A stretch of DNA of 64,000 nucleotides from Pyropia haitanensis (taxonomy: Eukaryota; Rhodophyta; Bangiophyceae; Bangiales; Bangiaceae). The notes below the pieces were generated by a model. That model searched no databases and was not told where the DNA came from. It saw only the letters and a program-made list of their open reading frames with translations. Of this stretch, positions 21,650 through 32,548 are shown one piece after another (within the stretch, counting starts at the first letter, position 1; each line of letters opens with the position of its first letter). The position numbers were made by a program, and so were the translations under genes. The stretch lies in NCBI GenBank assembly GCA_008729055.1, contig SDUX01000004.1, positions 3,598,172 to 3,662,171 on the forward strand. Reading direction: 5' to 3'.

Positions 21650-23091
21650 TGGGGGTGGCGCCGCCGGGGCGGTCGAGGTGGCCAAGCCGCCGCGTCCCGC
21701 CCCCCCCCCGGCGGGCGGCGCCGTCCAGTACATCCACGCGGACCCGCGGTCGGTCTATCACTTGACCGAGGTCGGCAGCGGCGCCAGCGGCAAGGTCTAC
21801 CACGCCGTGCGGCGGGTGCCCGTCGCGGGCGCCCCCGACGTGGTCGCCCTCAAGGCCGTCCACCCGTCGACGGACGTGGAGGCCGCCGCGCTCGCGTCCG
21901 AGGCGGCCGCGCTCGCCGCGCTGCGCCACCCCAACGTCGTCAGCGGCACCGAGGCGTACGCGTGGGCGCGGGGCGTGTGGATGTCCATGCAGTGGATGGA
22001 CTGCGGGTGCCTGACGGACGTGCTCGCCTACCTCCAGCGCCGGCGGCTGCTGCTCGAGGAGGGGCACATCGCCTACATCCTGCGCGCGGCGGTCGCGGGG
22101 CTGGGCGCCCTCCACGCGGGGCGGCGGCTGCACCGGGACATGAAGAGCGACAACGTGCTGCTGGACGGGGCGGGGGGGGTGCGCGTCGCGGACTATGGCT
22201 TCTCCGTGCAGCTGACGGACGAGCGGCGCGTGCGGATGAGCGTCGTCGGTACCCCATTCTATACGTTACCGTTTTCCATCCGCCGCTGTCGCACAGGGGG
22301 GGGGGGGGGGGGTGTGGGGGGCGCGGTCATACGGCTGTTTTGCGGGCACCGCGTTGCCATTAGGGAGAGGGAGAGGGGCGGGGGGGGGGGGGGTCGGGTA
22401 CAGGCGCGGAGGTGGCAGGGGCTGCGGGCAACGGGCTGTGCGCTCGGTGGGCAGACGTGGACGAGACCCGCGTGCCTGGTGCTGGAAGCCGTGGACTAAC
22501 CTCTCCACCCGCCTGGACCTGCTTTCCGTCTTGTCATGGCGTTGCGTGAGTGCTTGCTTCTTGTCTGGTACGTTTTGTTCCTCTCCTTCCCCCCCTTCTG
22601 TCCCCCCCCGACACACGGATGGCCCCCGAGCTCATCAGAGGCAGCGCCTACGCCTACGCCGCGGACGTGTGGTCGCTGGGCATTCTGGCCATCGAGCTGG
22701 GCGAGTGGTCCCCCCCCACATGGCGCAGGAGCCGCTCGCGGCGATGCTGACGATCAGCTCGTCGCCGCCGCCGCGGCTCCGCCACCCGGGCCGGTGGAGC
22801 CCCGAGTATGGCAACTTTGTCGCGCGCTGCCTGCAGGCCGACCCGGCCGCGCGGGCGGGGGTGGCGGACCTCGGCCGCCACCCGTTCCTCCGCCGCGCCT
22901 ACGGCGCGGCGGAGGTGGGCGCGCTCTTCCGCTACGTCCGCGACGCGCGGGCCGCCGAGGCGGCCAGGGGCGGCGCCGGCGGGGGGGGGGGGGGGACGGC
23001 GCTGCGTGAGCTGTCGCGGGGCTGCCGTCGGTCGATGGGGCGCGGTCTTGTACAGGGCGTGGTCGCCTGGATACCGTTCTGGCGACGATGA
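20905..23091 (+). CDS. PAK/STE20-family kinase with CRIB motif
   Basis: Starts at ATG 20905 (MDRLRALLGATSVADG). A Ser/Pro/Gly-rich N-terminus leads to a CRIB-type motif (ISFPMSVTHTAHGG, near residue 135-150) that would bind Rho/Rac/Cdc42-type GTPases. The STE20 kinase domain follows: GSGASGKVYHA, VVALKAVH, LHRDMKSDNVLL, DYGFSVQL, VVGTPF|WMAPELIRG, AADVWSLGILAIELGE, and a C-lobe ending FLRRAYGAAEVGALF. Exons are 20905-22260 and 22617-23091. The intervening intron has AT...AC ends. Two breaks each look like one missing base: the G-run near 21553-21566 and the C8 run at 22710-22717. With those, the length is about 610 aa. DYG replaces the usual DFG. Confidence 0.82.
22261..22616 (+). other. Apparent AT-AC spliceosomal intron
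   Basis: The kinase motif GTPFWMAPELI is split: exon 1 ends GGTACCCCATTCT and exon 2 begins GGATGGCCCCCGAG, so TGG (Trp) is formed across the junction. The intron begins ATACGTTACC and ends GACACAC. No GT-AG pair nearby preserves the motif. The donor matches the window's GTACGT donors except for the first base, and does not resemble the U12 donor ATATCCTT. Confidence 0.7.
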
Positions 23092-23915
23092 GGGTGGCAG
23101 TGACAGGGATGGCCACCGTTCTATTGGCGCGGAAGCAACCCAGGGCAGTGCGACAGCACAAAGGCGGTCGCCCTCACCCCCCCCAGTCCCTGGACGTCGC
23201 GCTCAACGGCTCTGGTCCGCCTCGACCCGCCTCACTCCTCCCGCCTCTCGTCCAAGTGTACCGCAACGTCAGAGGGCGTGCCGCGGGGGAGAAGAGATAG
23301 ACGCTGCAACCGACAAGAGATCGTGCAAATGTCCGCCGTGGCCCTAGGCCGCTGACGCCGCCGCACGCAACGTGCGTCCAAAAAAAAGAATTCACTCCAC
23401 TACAAAGAAGAGAGATGCGCCCACGCTACCCGCCCGCACCGACACCCCCCCCCCCCTCGCCCACAGCGCGCCTCCACCATCACACGGCATGGGAAAGACA
23501 GGCTGCGACGGTCCGCCCCTCCAGCGCCGCGCGGCGGCTGCCAACCCCACCCACCCAACTCTGGTGGCGGCCGTCCCCGACGTGGCTCCTCGACGTGCGG
23601 CAGCGCCGCGTGCGGCCGTCCCCCCTTGCGGAAAACCGGCGCGCCCTCTCGCGCGCGGCGGCGGCAAACCGCGACCCCATCGCCACCGCCGCGGCGGTCC
23701 GCCGTCGGCATCAGCATGACAGTGGCCATGCGTCAAGGTCGACAGCGGCGTCGGTCTACCCATCGCCCCAACGCTGCCACTCCGCAGCGGCGGCGAACCC
23801 GGTCACCTCCCCCCCCCCCCCCCCCCCGCCCTCCTCCAACGACGACGACCACCACCGCCCCCTCCCCGCCCCCCGCCCACCCCGGCCCCCTAAGCCCCTG
23901 GGCCTAGCGCACGCC
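23092..23915. other. Convergent spacer after PAK gene
   Basis: 3' flanks of PAK and of the small membrane protein. Moderately GC-rich, with a poly-C tract at about 23811-23827. No feature was recognised. Confidence 0.5.
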
Positions 23916-24350
23916 TCACTTGTACGCCACCACCGGCGCGGCGACGACGCCATCCGGGTACAGCCACGCCTCGGCCAGCCGCTTGCCCGCCACAAAGCCG
24001 ACGCCCGTAAACACACCCGTCAGCAGCGGGTAGAGGAAGACGGTCTTGACGTCGGCGAGCGCACGGGAGACGGCGTCGGCCTCGGCGGGCGCTACGGGGG
24101 CAACGACGGAGCCCTTGCCGCTCGCCGCGGGCACCGGCGCCAGCACCGGCGGGTCCGCCGCGGGCGGCGGGGGCGCCGCGCTGTCACCGCCCGCGGCCGG
24201 CGCCGCATCGGCACCCTTGTCGGCCGCGGCGGCCAGATCCCCGGTCGGCGCCGCGGGCACCGTCGCGTCCACGACCGCGGGGGGGGACGCGACGGGGATG
24301 GCATCGGCGGCGGCAGACGCCATGGCGCTCAGGTCCACTGGGTCCGCCAT
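23916..24350 (-). CDS. Small Ala/Pro-rich single-span membrane protein
   Basis: 144 aa from an ATG at 24350 (MADPVDLSAMASAAADAIPV). The first 95 residues are Ala/Pro/Val-rich and probably unstructured. The last 50 contain a helix (ADAVSRALADVKTVFLYPLL) running into a Gly-rich hydrophobic span (TGVFTGVGFVAGKRLAEAWL) and a short tail VVAAPVVAYK. The layout (long soluble N-terminus, one C-terminal span) resembles tail-anchored or small organelle-membrane proteins, but I do not recognise the family. It diverges from the methyltransferase gene. Confidence 0.55.
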   Translation of the reverse strand: MADPVDLSAMASAAADAIPVASPPAVVDATVPAAPTGDLAAAADKGADAAPAAGGDSAAPPPPAADPPVLAPVPAASGKGSVVAPVAPAEADAVSRALADVKTVFLYPLLTGVFTGVGFVAGKRLAEAWLYPDGVVAAPVVAYK

Positions 24351-24961
24351 AGGATCGGTCGGGAGGCAAAGGGGTGAGTGGGGGGAGGGACCCAGCGTTG
24401 AGGAGAGGATAGTAATAGTGGGTAGGAGCGGACAAAGGGCGTGGCGTGGGGATCAACGACGCGTGGGGGCGGTGGTGGTAGCGCCGGGGGCGGGGGGGGG
24501 GGGGGGGAGGGGGGGGCGGCGGCGACGAGTGGCTTTGATCGCGAGGGCGGCGGCGCCACGTCGCGCGGCACGCAGTCAGCGACGGGCGGCCGCGCCGTGG
24601 CGGCCGCGCTCTGACTGGCCGACGGGGAATGCCATTCCCCGCGCCGACGCGGCGGGACGGGGCCATTGTGGGCCACGGCGGACTCCCTCGGTGGCCAGTG
24701 ACCGCACGTCCTTGTCAAGTTTTGGAGCCAGCTTTGCCAAGTTCCGTGACTCTGGATGGGAACTACACCAGCTGTCGTGATTTGTAAATTGTATTTTCTA
24801 GTAGTTGCTATTGTGGCGTCCTTCGTCGTGAGCGATGTTCAACGGCCGATGCATCTCGCTCGTTTACCGTCGTGCCGTCCACGCGCAGTCGGCCGTTGCC
24901 GTTGCTGCTCTCGCCAAGCCCGTCCCCCGCCACCAACCGCGCAGCCCCTCAACCCCCCATC
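24351..24961. promoter_or_regulatory. Divergent promoter region, small membrane protein / methyltransferase
   Basis: The 610-bp spacer has a G-run (24490-24510) and a less GC-rich stretch at 24690-24850 that probably holds the methyltransferase core promoter. No defined element is certain. Confidence 0.4.
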
Positions 24962-25864
24962 ATGGAGACCGACGACGGCTGGCGCCGCTCCATCCTCTCG
25001 TGGAAGGACCGGTTTGCGCTCCCCTACAAGCCCACCTTCCCCCCCCCCATCGGGCGTCTGACGCTCACGCAGTCGCCCACCACGTACGCGCCTGACGTGA
25101 CGCGGGATCCCGGCGATACGGGCACGACCATCTGGGACGGGGCGCTGGTGCTCGCGGCCGCGGTCGCCGCGCACCCGGCCGCGACCGTTGCGGGGCGGCG
25201 GGTCGTGGAGCTCGGCTCGGGCTGCGGCCTGGTGGGGGTGGTGGCCGCCAAGGCGGGCGCCGCCGCCACCGTCCTCACCGACCTGCACAGCGTGCTGCCG
25301 CTGCTGCGCCAAAACGTTAGGAGGAATGCTCCGTATGGGGGGGGCGGTGGCGGCGGCAGCGGCAGCGGCGCCGCCGCCCGCCCCCCCGCCGCCGCCCCCA
25401 TCGTTGCGGTGCGCGAGTGCAAGTGGGGCGACGCCGCCGACATGGCGGCGGTGGTGGCCGCGCTCGGCGGCCTCCCCGACGTGGTCCTCGCGTCGGACGT
25501 TGTCTATGCCGACTCGGCGGTCGCGCCGCTGGTCGCCACCCTGTCCGCGCTGCTGCCGCCGGGGTCCCCCGGCAGCGTCCTGTGGGCCCAAGAGACGCAC
25601 CGCCCCGAGCCGATCGCGGCGTTCCAGGCCGCGCTGGCGGCGGGGGGGTGGGAGCTCGCCGACGTGGGCGCCAGCCTCGCCGACCCGGCCGTCTCGTCGG
25701 CCGCGATCCGGGTCGTGCGGATACGCCGGGCGCAGGGGCAAGGGCGGCGGGCGGGCGGCGGGGGGTCGACCGCCGCCGCGTGCGACGCCCGGCAGACGGC
25801 GCCGGGGCGGCGACCGAGGAAGCGCCGCAAGAGCGGCGCCTGGGGGCCCGGCACTGCCGTTTGA
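24962..25864 (+). CDS. METTL21-type protein-lysine methyltransferase
   Basis: 300 aa, one exon, first ATG at 24962 (METDDGWRRSILSWKDRFAL). It belongs to the seven-beta-strand Methyltransf_16 class. The SAM-binding motif I is VVELGSGCGLVGVVAAKAGA, preceded by the usual TTIWDGALVLA helix. A D at the end of strand 2 (LTDLHSVLPLLRQNV) and the conserved (N/D)xxY-type motif in LASDVVYADSAV follow. These enzymes methylate lysines on chaperones, elongation factors and similar substrates; the target cannot be predicted. The basic C-terminus (GRRPRKRRKSG) could be a nuclear localisation signal. Its 3' end faces SMC2, with only about 170 bp between the stop codons. Confidence 0.85.
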   Translation: METDDGWRRSILSWKDRFALPYKPTFPPPIGRLTLTQSPTTYAPDVTRDPGDTGTTIWDGALVLAAAVAAHPAATVAGRRVVELGSGCGLVGVVAAKAGAAATVLTDLHSVLPLLRQNVRRNAPYGGGGGGGSGSGAAARPPAAAPIVAVRECKWGDAADMAAVVAALGGLPDVVLASDVVYADSAVAPLVATLSALLPPGSPGSVLWAQETHRPEPIAAFQAALAAGGWELADVGASLADPAVSSAAIRVVRIRRAQGQGRRAGGGGSTAAACDARQTAPGRRPRKRRKSGAWGPGTAV

Positions 25865-26031
25865 TACGTGCCGCGCCCGTCTGCGCGACGCGGCGTGGTC
25901 GTCGTCGAGGCGGGACACGCGGCGGGGCAGTGGTGTGCGTGGGCGGGACAGGCCGGCGGCGTGTCGTCCGCCTGGTCACGGCACCGCGTCGTAGACTCTA
26001 TGGTGCCATACACGCAGCCCCTCAACTAAAG

Positions 26032-28738
26032 TTATTTATGTACATGGGCCGCCGCGTCGGCACTCGCCCCCCCTCCCCCCCCCCCCCCCCCCGCCAGGTG
26101 GCCGACGCTATGGGCTCCCCGCCTCGGCCGTCGGCCGCCGCTTGCGTCCGCGGATAGCCGCCGTCCGCGACGGCGCCACCGCCGGCGACGCCGTCGACGC
26201 GGGCGACGCCGGCGACGGCGGCTCCCCCCCCGACGCGTCCCCCTCCTCCTCCTCCCCCCCTGCCGCCGCCGCCGCGGCGCGACCGGCAGCCGCGGGGCCG
26301 CGGCGGCCAGCGGCGGCGGCACCCCCCCCCCCCCACCCCCCACGGTTCGCCCCTCTACCCGGTTGACCGTCCGCGTGACGGTGCTGACGCCCTCGACAAA
26401 GCGCGTGCGGAAGATGACGTTGGCGTTGGCAAACATGCCCTCCTTGAGGCTCACCACCAGGAACTGGGAGGACCGAAAGTGCGTCCGCAGCATCCGCCCA
26501 ATGTTTTGGGTGTGGCTGAGGTCGAGCGCCGCGTCCACCTCGTCGAGGATGTAGACGGGGGCGGGCTTGAAGCGGAGCAGCGCGAGGATGAGCGACAGCG
26601 CAATCAGCGACCGCTGGCCGCCGCTGAGCTCGGACAGCGACGCCTTCCACACGCCCCCAAACGCGACGCGGATCTCCAGGCCCGCCTCGATGCCCGTCGC
26701 GCCGTCGGGCGGCCGCAGCGCCGCCGACGTGCCCGGCAGGAGCGTGGAGAAGATGCTGCCAAAGTCCGCGTCCACCTTTTTCCACGTTGCCGTCAGCGCG
26801 GCGGCCTTCTTCTCGTCCAGCTCGGCAATCACGTCCTGGATGGTGGCCTTGTCCTTCTCCACCACCCCCTTCTTGCGGAGCAGCTCGGCGGTCTCCGCCT
26901 CGGCCTTGTCCGTCAGCGCCATCGCCTTTTTGTTGACCCGCTTGCCCGCCCCCGCCTGCACGTCGCGGAGGCGCGCCAGCTCTTTCGCCGCCGCGGCTGG
27001 GGAGCGCGCCTGGAAGTCGTACTCGCCGCCCCGCACGCCAAACGACGGCGCCTCAGCGTCGATCCACGGGTGCTTGCGGCGGAGCGCCGCGACCGACGCC
27101 CGCGCCGCGGCGCCGTCGCGCAGCACCGCCGCGTGTGCGTGCGACAGCCGCCGGCGGTCCAGGTCCGCCGCGTCGCGGCGGGCGGTCAGGTCCGCCACCG
27201 CCGCCGACGCGCGGCCGACCGCCGCGTCCGCCGACGCCAGCCGCGCGCGCGCGTCGGCGAGCGCCGCCGCCGCGCCGTCGGCCGCCGCCCGCGCGTCGGC
27301 CGCCGCGGCGGCCGCCGCGTCGGCCTTGGCCTGCGCCGCCTCGACGGCGGGGCCCGCCGCGGCGAGGCGGGCGTCCACGTCGGCGGCCTCGGCGGCGAGC
27401 GCCGCCACCTGCAGCGCCGCCCGCTCCGACGCGGAGCGCGCCGCGCGGCCGCCGTCGGCGGCCGCCGTCGCCGCGGCGGTCGCCGCCGCCACCGCCGCGG
27501 TCGCCGCCGCGGCCGCCGCCTCCCGCGCGCCGTCGGCGTCGTCGAGCTCCGCGGCGAGGCGGTCCGCCTCGGCGGTCGCCGCCGCCTCGTCGGCCGCCGC
27601 GGCGGCCGCCGCGTCGGGCAGCGTCGTCGCGACGGCCGTCTCGGCAGCCTCCAGGTCCGCCACCAGCCGCCCCGTCGCGGATGAGCGCAGGCGGGCGGTG
27701 ACGAGCGCGACCTGCTGGTGCGCCAGCTCCGCCGCCGCCGCCGCCTTGCGGTGCGCGGCGGCCGCGGCCGCGGCGGCCGCCTCCTCCGCCGTCGCGGCGG
27801 CGAGGGCGCGGCTCAGCGCGGCAATCTCCGCCTCGGCCGCGTCGCGGGCGGCGAGGCGCCCGAGGAGCGTGCTCGCCGGGTCACGCGGGCCCTGCGAGCC
27901 GCCACCGCCGCCGCCGGTGCCCCCCCCCGACAGGGTGCCTGCCGGGTCAAAGACGTCCCCCTCGAGCGTCACCGACCGCAGCCGCACGCGCGGGTCAAAC
28001 GTGACGCGCTGCGCGTCGGCGAGCGCCTCGACGAGGAGGGTGCGGCCAAAGACGTGGCGCATGACGCCACCCAGCTCCCCGTCGTACGCGACCGCGTCGA
28101 GCGCCAGGCGGGTGCCCGGCGCGGCCGCCGCCGCCGCCGCCACCGCCCGCCCGTCGGCGGCCTTGCCGTCCACCTTGTTGAGCGGCAGCAGCGTCACGCG
28201 CTGCCGCAGGCGCCCGCCCCGCAGCAGCGCCTTGGCCGTCCCGTCCGTGTCGACCACCACCTGGTACAGCCGGCCGCCGGCCGCCACCTCCACCGCCCCC
28301 GTCCAGCGCGCCTCGGGCACCCGCACGAGGCCCGCCAGCCGGCCGCGGACGCGGCGGCGGTCCCACCGCGGCTCGGGGTCGGTATAGTCAAACGCGACGC
28401 CCGCCAGGCGGGCGACCAGCTCCCCGTGCGCGTCGCGGCGGGCGGCGAGGCCCGCCTCGGCGGCCCGCCGGCGGGTGGTCGCCGCCTCGGCGGCGGCCGC
28501 GTCAAAGTCCACGTCCGCGAGCGCCACGTCGGCGGCGCGGGCGGCGGCCTCGGCGGCGGCGAGCTCCGCCGCCGCCGCGTCCGCGGCGGCCTTGTCCGCC
28601 CGCACCGCCCCGCGGAGGCGCTTGAGCTCCGCCTTGGCCGCGGCAAGGTCCAGCCGCGCCGCCTCCCCGCGCGTCGCCGCCGCCGCGGCCGCCCGCTTGG
28701 CCGCCTCGAGGCGGTCCACCGCCGACGAGCCCACCGCC

Positions 28739-28809
<71 letters not shown>

Positions 28810-29976
28810 GCCACCGCCACCAGAGGTGCCGGTGAGGAGCGCCCGCTGCGCCGCGTCCGCGGCGGCCTTGGTGCGCGCCTCCTCGGCGGCGGCGGCGGTG
28901 GCGGCGGCGGCGGCCGCGTCCGCCGCGGCGCGGCGGTCGGCGAGCGCCGCCCGCGCGTCGGCGGCGGCGGTGGCGAGCGCGTCGGCGGCGGCGGCCTCGG
29001 TGGTGGCCGCCTCGGCCGCCGCCGTCGCCGCGGAGGTGGTCTTGGCCGCCACCCGGCCGGCCGCCTCGGCGGCCGCCTCGGCGGTCGCCACCGCCGACGC
29101 GCCCGACGACGAGCGGGCGGCGGTCGTGGCGCGGAGTGTGGCGGTGGCGGCGTCGAGGCGGGCGCGGAGGTCGTCGGCGGTGCCGTCGAGGGCGGCCAGC
29201 TGCGCTTGCAGGTCCGCCGCCTGGCCGGTCGACAGCTCCGCCACCGACGACGCGTGCGCGTAGGAGGCGGCGATGGTGAAGCGCTCGAGCGCGTCGATGG
29301 TGGTGTTGGCCGCCGCCCACGCCATGTACGCCGCCCGCTCCCGGCGGAGGCGCTCCAGGGACGGGGTGATGTGGCCTTCGAGGAGGGCGTCAATCTCCTC
29401 CACCTTGCGGTCCTTCCGCGCAATCGTCCGCAGCGCGGCGGCCTTGTTCACCTCGTACATGCGGGTGCCCGCCGCCTCCTCCACCAGCGCCAACACCGCC
29501 GGCGGCTTCATGTTGATGACCTTGGTGATCCGCCCCTGCATGATGAGGAAGTGCGGGTTGTTGACGTTGAGCTGCACCGAGTGGAACAGGCTCGCCACCC
29601 GCGCCGGCTGCGCCACGTGCCCGTTGATGAGGTACTTGTTGCGCCCGCCCAGCACCACCTGCCGCGTGACCGACAGCCGCGGGGCGCCCTCGTAGCCAAC
29701 CGGCGACGCGGCCGTGTCCTCATTGTTGAACACGAGGGTGACGGTCGCTTTGGACACCCCCGCCTGGCCCTGCTTGTACACGAGCTCCTGCAGGCTCCCC
29801 GCGCGCACCGCCGACAGGTTGGTGATGCCCATGACAAAGCAGATCGAGTCGAGGATGTTGGACTTGCCGCTGCCGTTCAGGCCCGTGATGGCGTTGAAGG
29901 CGGGGTCAAAGCCAGAGACGACCGTGCGGGTGGCGTAGGACTTGAAGCCATCGAGGATGACTTCCATGAGATACAT
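26032..29976 (-). CDS. SMC2: Condensin subunit SMC2
   Basis: Single exon from the ATG at 29976 (MYLMEVILDGFKSYATRTVV). Walker A is GLNGSGKSN at residues 32-40, followed by ILDSICFVMGITNLSAVRAG and the SMC2-typical LNVNNPHFLIMQGRITKVIN. Two long Ala-rich coiled coils flank a hinge (around AGGRLYQVVVDTDGTAKALL). The C-terminal head carries the signature ELSGGQRSL and Walker B with D-loop VYILDEVDAALD. SMC2 pairs with SMC4 in condensin to compact mitotic chromosomes. The coiled coils are unusually rich in Ala and contain Gly/Asp tracts. The stop is at 26032 as sequenced (1314 aa). A one-base frame change at the run 26325-26336 would instead give an acidic, lysine/arginine-ended tail stopping at 26108 (1289 aa), which looks more natural. 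Confidence 0.95.
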
Positions 29977-30591
29977 GGTGGCGATGGGAGGGGGGGGGGG
30001 ATGGTGAACGGTCAGAGCACAGCGGAGGGGAGGGCGGGGTGCGGGGCGGCCGGGCCAGGCCGCCCACTCAGGGGTGTCGCCAAGGCGGACGCACGCCTTG
30101 CCGTTATCACAGAGACCGCGGAACAACGCAGAGGGTGTCACACCCAGTGGGGTGGGTGACAAGGTGGCCGTCGCAGCGCGCGCGCGAGTGCCGCGCGGTC
30201 TTCGTCACACCGCGGCCAGTCATACACCGCTGCGAGGGGGCGGCTTTGAAGTTTTGAATCGATCGACTCGACCAATCACCCAGCGGACTTTATCATCGCA
30301 TATAACTGGAGGTCATTCCACAGTCTAGCCACGGCGCGGCAGATGAATGATGGCGTGGGCCACGTGGTGAGGCACCCGGAAAGACCGTCAGCGCCACCGT
30401 AGGATGCACAGCCTTGTTGGGAGTCGGCTTGCACCTGCACGCCTCCCTCCCCCGCCGCGAACGCGACCGACGTCTGGCCACCGCCGGGTTCTGACGTCCT
30501 GCCTGCTCCCTCTCGCTGACCCACTGGCTGCCCCGTCACCCCTCTGCTGCGCCGCCGTCTTGGTGCCCACCCCCGCCCGTGCACACCGGCC
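29977..30591. promoter_or_regulatory. Divergent promoter region, SMC2 / glycosidase
   Basis: The 615-bp spacer is G-run rich next to SMC2 and less GC-rich at about 30240-30330, where a promoter for either gene could lie. No coding motif was found. Confidence 0.4.
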
Positions 30592-32548
30592 ATGGCGGCC
30601 GTGCCGTTGCCGCCCGGCGGACCCGCCGATGCCGCCACCGCCGCCGTCCCCGCCGCCGCGACCGCCCCCGACGGGGCCGTCCCCCCCTTCCCCCCTCCCC
30701 CGCGGAGCGGGCGCGCCTCACCGCCCGCCTGGCCACCCACTTTGACGCGCTCCGCCCGACGGTCCACCGCCCCGCTGCGGGCATTTTGACGGCGCCATGG
30801 ACCACCCCGGGGGGGTACTACAACCAGCTGTGGGACTGGGATGGCTTTTTTATCGGCGTGCACCTGGCGCACGAAGGCGCGCCGGAGCACTTGGTCCACC
30901 TGGTTACCAAGTGCGTTTTGTTTTTTGAGGGGGGGGTGCGGTGGGGGTCCGCGAGGGGGAGCGACACGGCCGTTGGGGAGTGGCGGCGCGGGGCGCTGTG
31001 CTGCGGGTCTCACCCCGGCTGGGAGAATTCGTGTGCGGCCGAGAAGGGGCCATCACACTAACCGCGAGCTGCACTCGATTCTTTGTGTCCTCTTTTGCCT
31101 CGCACGGGCGTCTATTGTTCTTGTGCTTTGGCTGCTTGTCCGCGTGTGCTTTGGCCACCGACCCGTGACATCTGTTGTGGCGGGTGGCCTGCCTCCCACC
31201 ATCCCCCTCTCCTCGTGGTGGTCCGACTTGGGCGGCGACCAGCTTTGTGACCGCCTTCCGCACAGTGGGCTTCCCGCCGGCAGTGCTCACGCCCGACGGC
31301 GTCCGCGGCGCCGGCGGCGCCGTAGCCCCTGGGGGTGGTGACCCGCCGACGACGACAGCCGACCCGTCGCCGCCGCCACCGGCCGCCCCCGTGGACGAGA
31401 CGTGGCGGACAAAGCCGTTTATGGCGCAGGCACTGGCCGCGGCGCTTGACGGCGGCGCTCCCGTCGACGCGTCCACCGCCGCGGACCTCTACGCCGGCGT
31501 TGTCGCCCTGACCGAGGCCACCGTCGCGCGCCGGCGGCATCCCCCCACCGGCCTGTACACGTGGGCCAACGCGATGGCGTCCGGGGCGGACAACAACGTG
31601 GCGCTGGTGTGCGGCGACGCGCACAGCGTGGCGGCGGGAGGCGGGCAGCCGCCCGGGGGGGGCGCCATCCTGGCCGTTGACGCGTCGGCCTGGGCGGTGG
31701 CCGAGGCGCGGGCGCTCGCGAGGGTAGCCACCCGGCTGGGCAGGCCGGCGGCCGAGGCGGCCGCCTGGGCTACCGACGCTGACGCGATCGCCACGGCGAT
31801 GCGCCGGTGGCTGTGGTGCGCCGAGGATGGCACCTATTACAACCGGCAAGCAGCGGCGGCCGTGACGCCCGGCGGTGGCGGCGGCACGTCCACGGGCGAC
31901 GACGGCGACGACGGGTGGGTGCGGCGCATTACCTACTCCAACTACACGCCGCTGTACGTGCGGGTTCCGACCGCTGCGCAGGCGGCGGCGATGGTTACCC
32001 GCTATGTCAGCTCTCCCGCGCACCTGCTTTCCCCCGCGGGCTTGCGGTCCCTCTCCTTGTCCGATCCCGCCTACACCAACGTGCCCATCATTGCGCCGGC
32101 TTCTAACTGGCGCGGCCCCGTTTGGCCTATCGCCAACTGGCTCCTCGCCGTCGGGCTCGTACGCTACGGTCACACGGCGCTGGCGGCGACCGTCGCCGCC
32201 CGCCTCGCTGCCACGCTCCTCGCCGACCTCGATGCGCACGGTGGGATGCACGAAAACTACTCGGGTGAGGACGGGGCGCCGCTGGCGCCCACCCCGGACG
32301 TGTGCCCGGTGGGCGCGGCGGGCGGGTTTGTGGGGTGGAACCTCCTCGCGCTCGACTTGCTCCGCCTCACTGATGCGGCGCTGGCTGACGGGGAAGACGA
32401 AGGCTTGGGGCAGAAGAGGGAGGGGGGGGAGGGATACGGGGGGAAACCCACGTGGCAGGCACGCTTCTACGCTGCCTTCCCGCCGCTGCCACTGCCGTCA
32501 CCAGACGGGGAGGGGGTCGCCGGGGGGGGGGGAAGGGAGGCTACGTAG
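30592..32548 (+). CDS. GH63-like (alpha/alpha)6 glycoside hydrolase, mannosylglycerate-hydrolase-like
   Basis: Exons 30592-30910 and 31243-32548; intron 30911-31242 (gtgcgt...ccag) joins HLVT to NFVTAFRTVG at phase 2. Barrel-enzyme motifs in order: GYYNQLWDWDGFFIGVHLAH, TGLYTWANAMASGADNN, DASAWAVAEARALARVA, ITYSNYTPLYV, NVPIIAPASNWRGPVWPIAN, MHENYSGEDGAPLAP and FVGWNLLALDLLRL. The set resembles mannosylglycerate hydrolases and related GH63/trehalase-like enzymes that cleave small alpha-glycosidic solutes; mannosylglycerate (digeneaside) is a red-algal osmolyte. The substrate is inferred. Between the ATG (MAAVPLPPGGPADAATAAVP) and ERARLTARLATHF the frame shifts at the C-runs 30680-30701, as if one base were missing; with it the protein is about 541 aa. 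No signal peptide is obvious. Confidence 0.78.

Noticed and set aside
22261..22616. U12-type intron
   Set aside because: The donor ATACGTTACC does not match the U12 consensus ATATCCTT and no clear U12 branch-site word (TCCTTAAC) was seen near the 3' end.
26567..30159. Very long plus-strand open frames opposite SMC2
   Set aside because: They are GC-driven antisense shadows: Arg/Ala-rich without motifs, whereas the minus strand encodes unmistakable SMC2.
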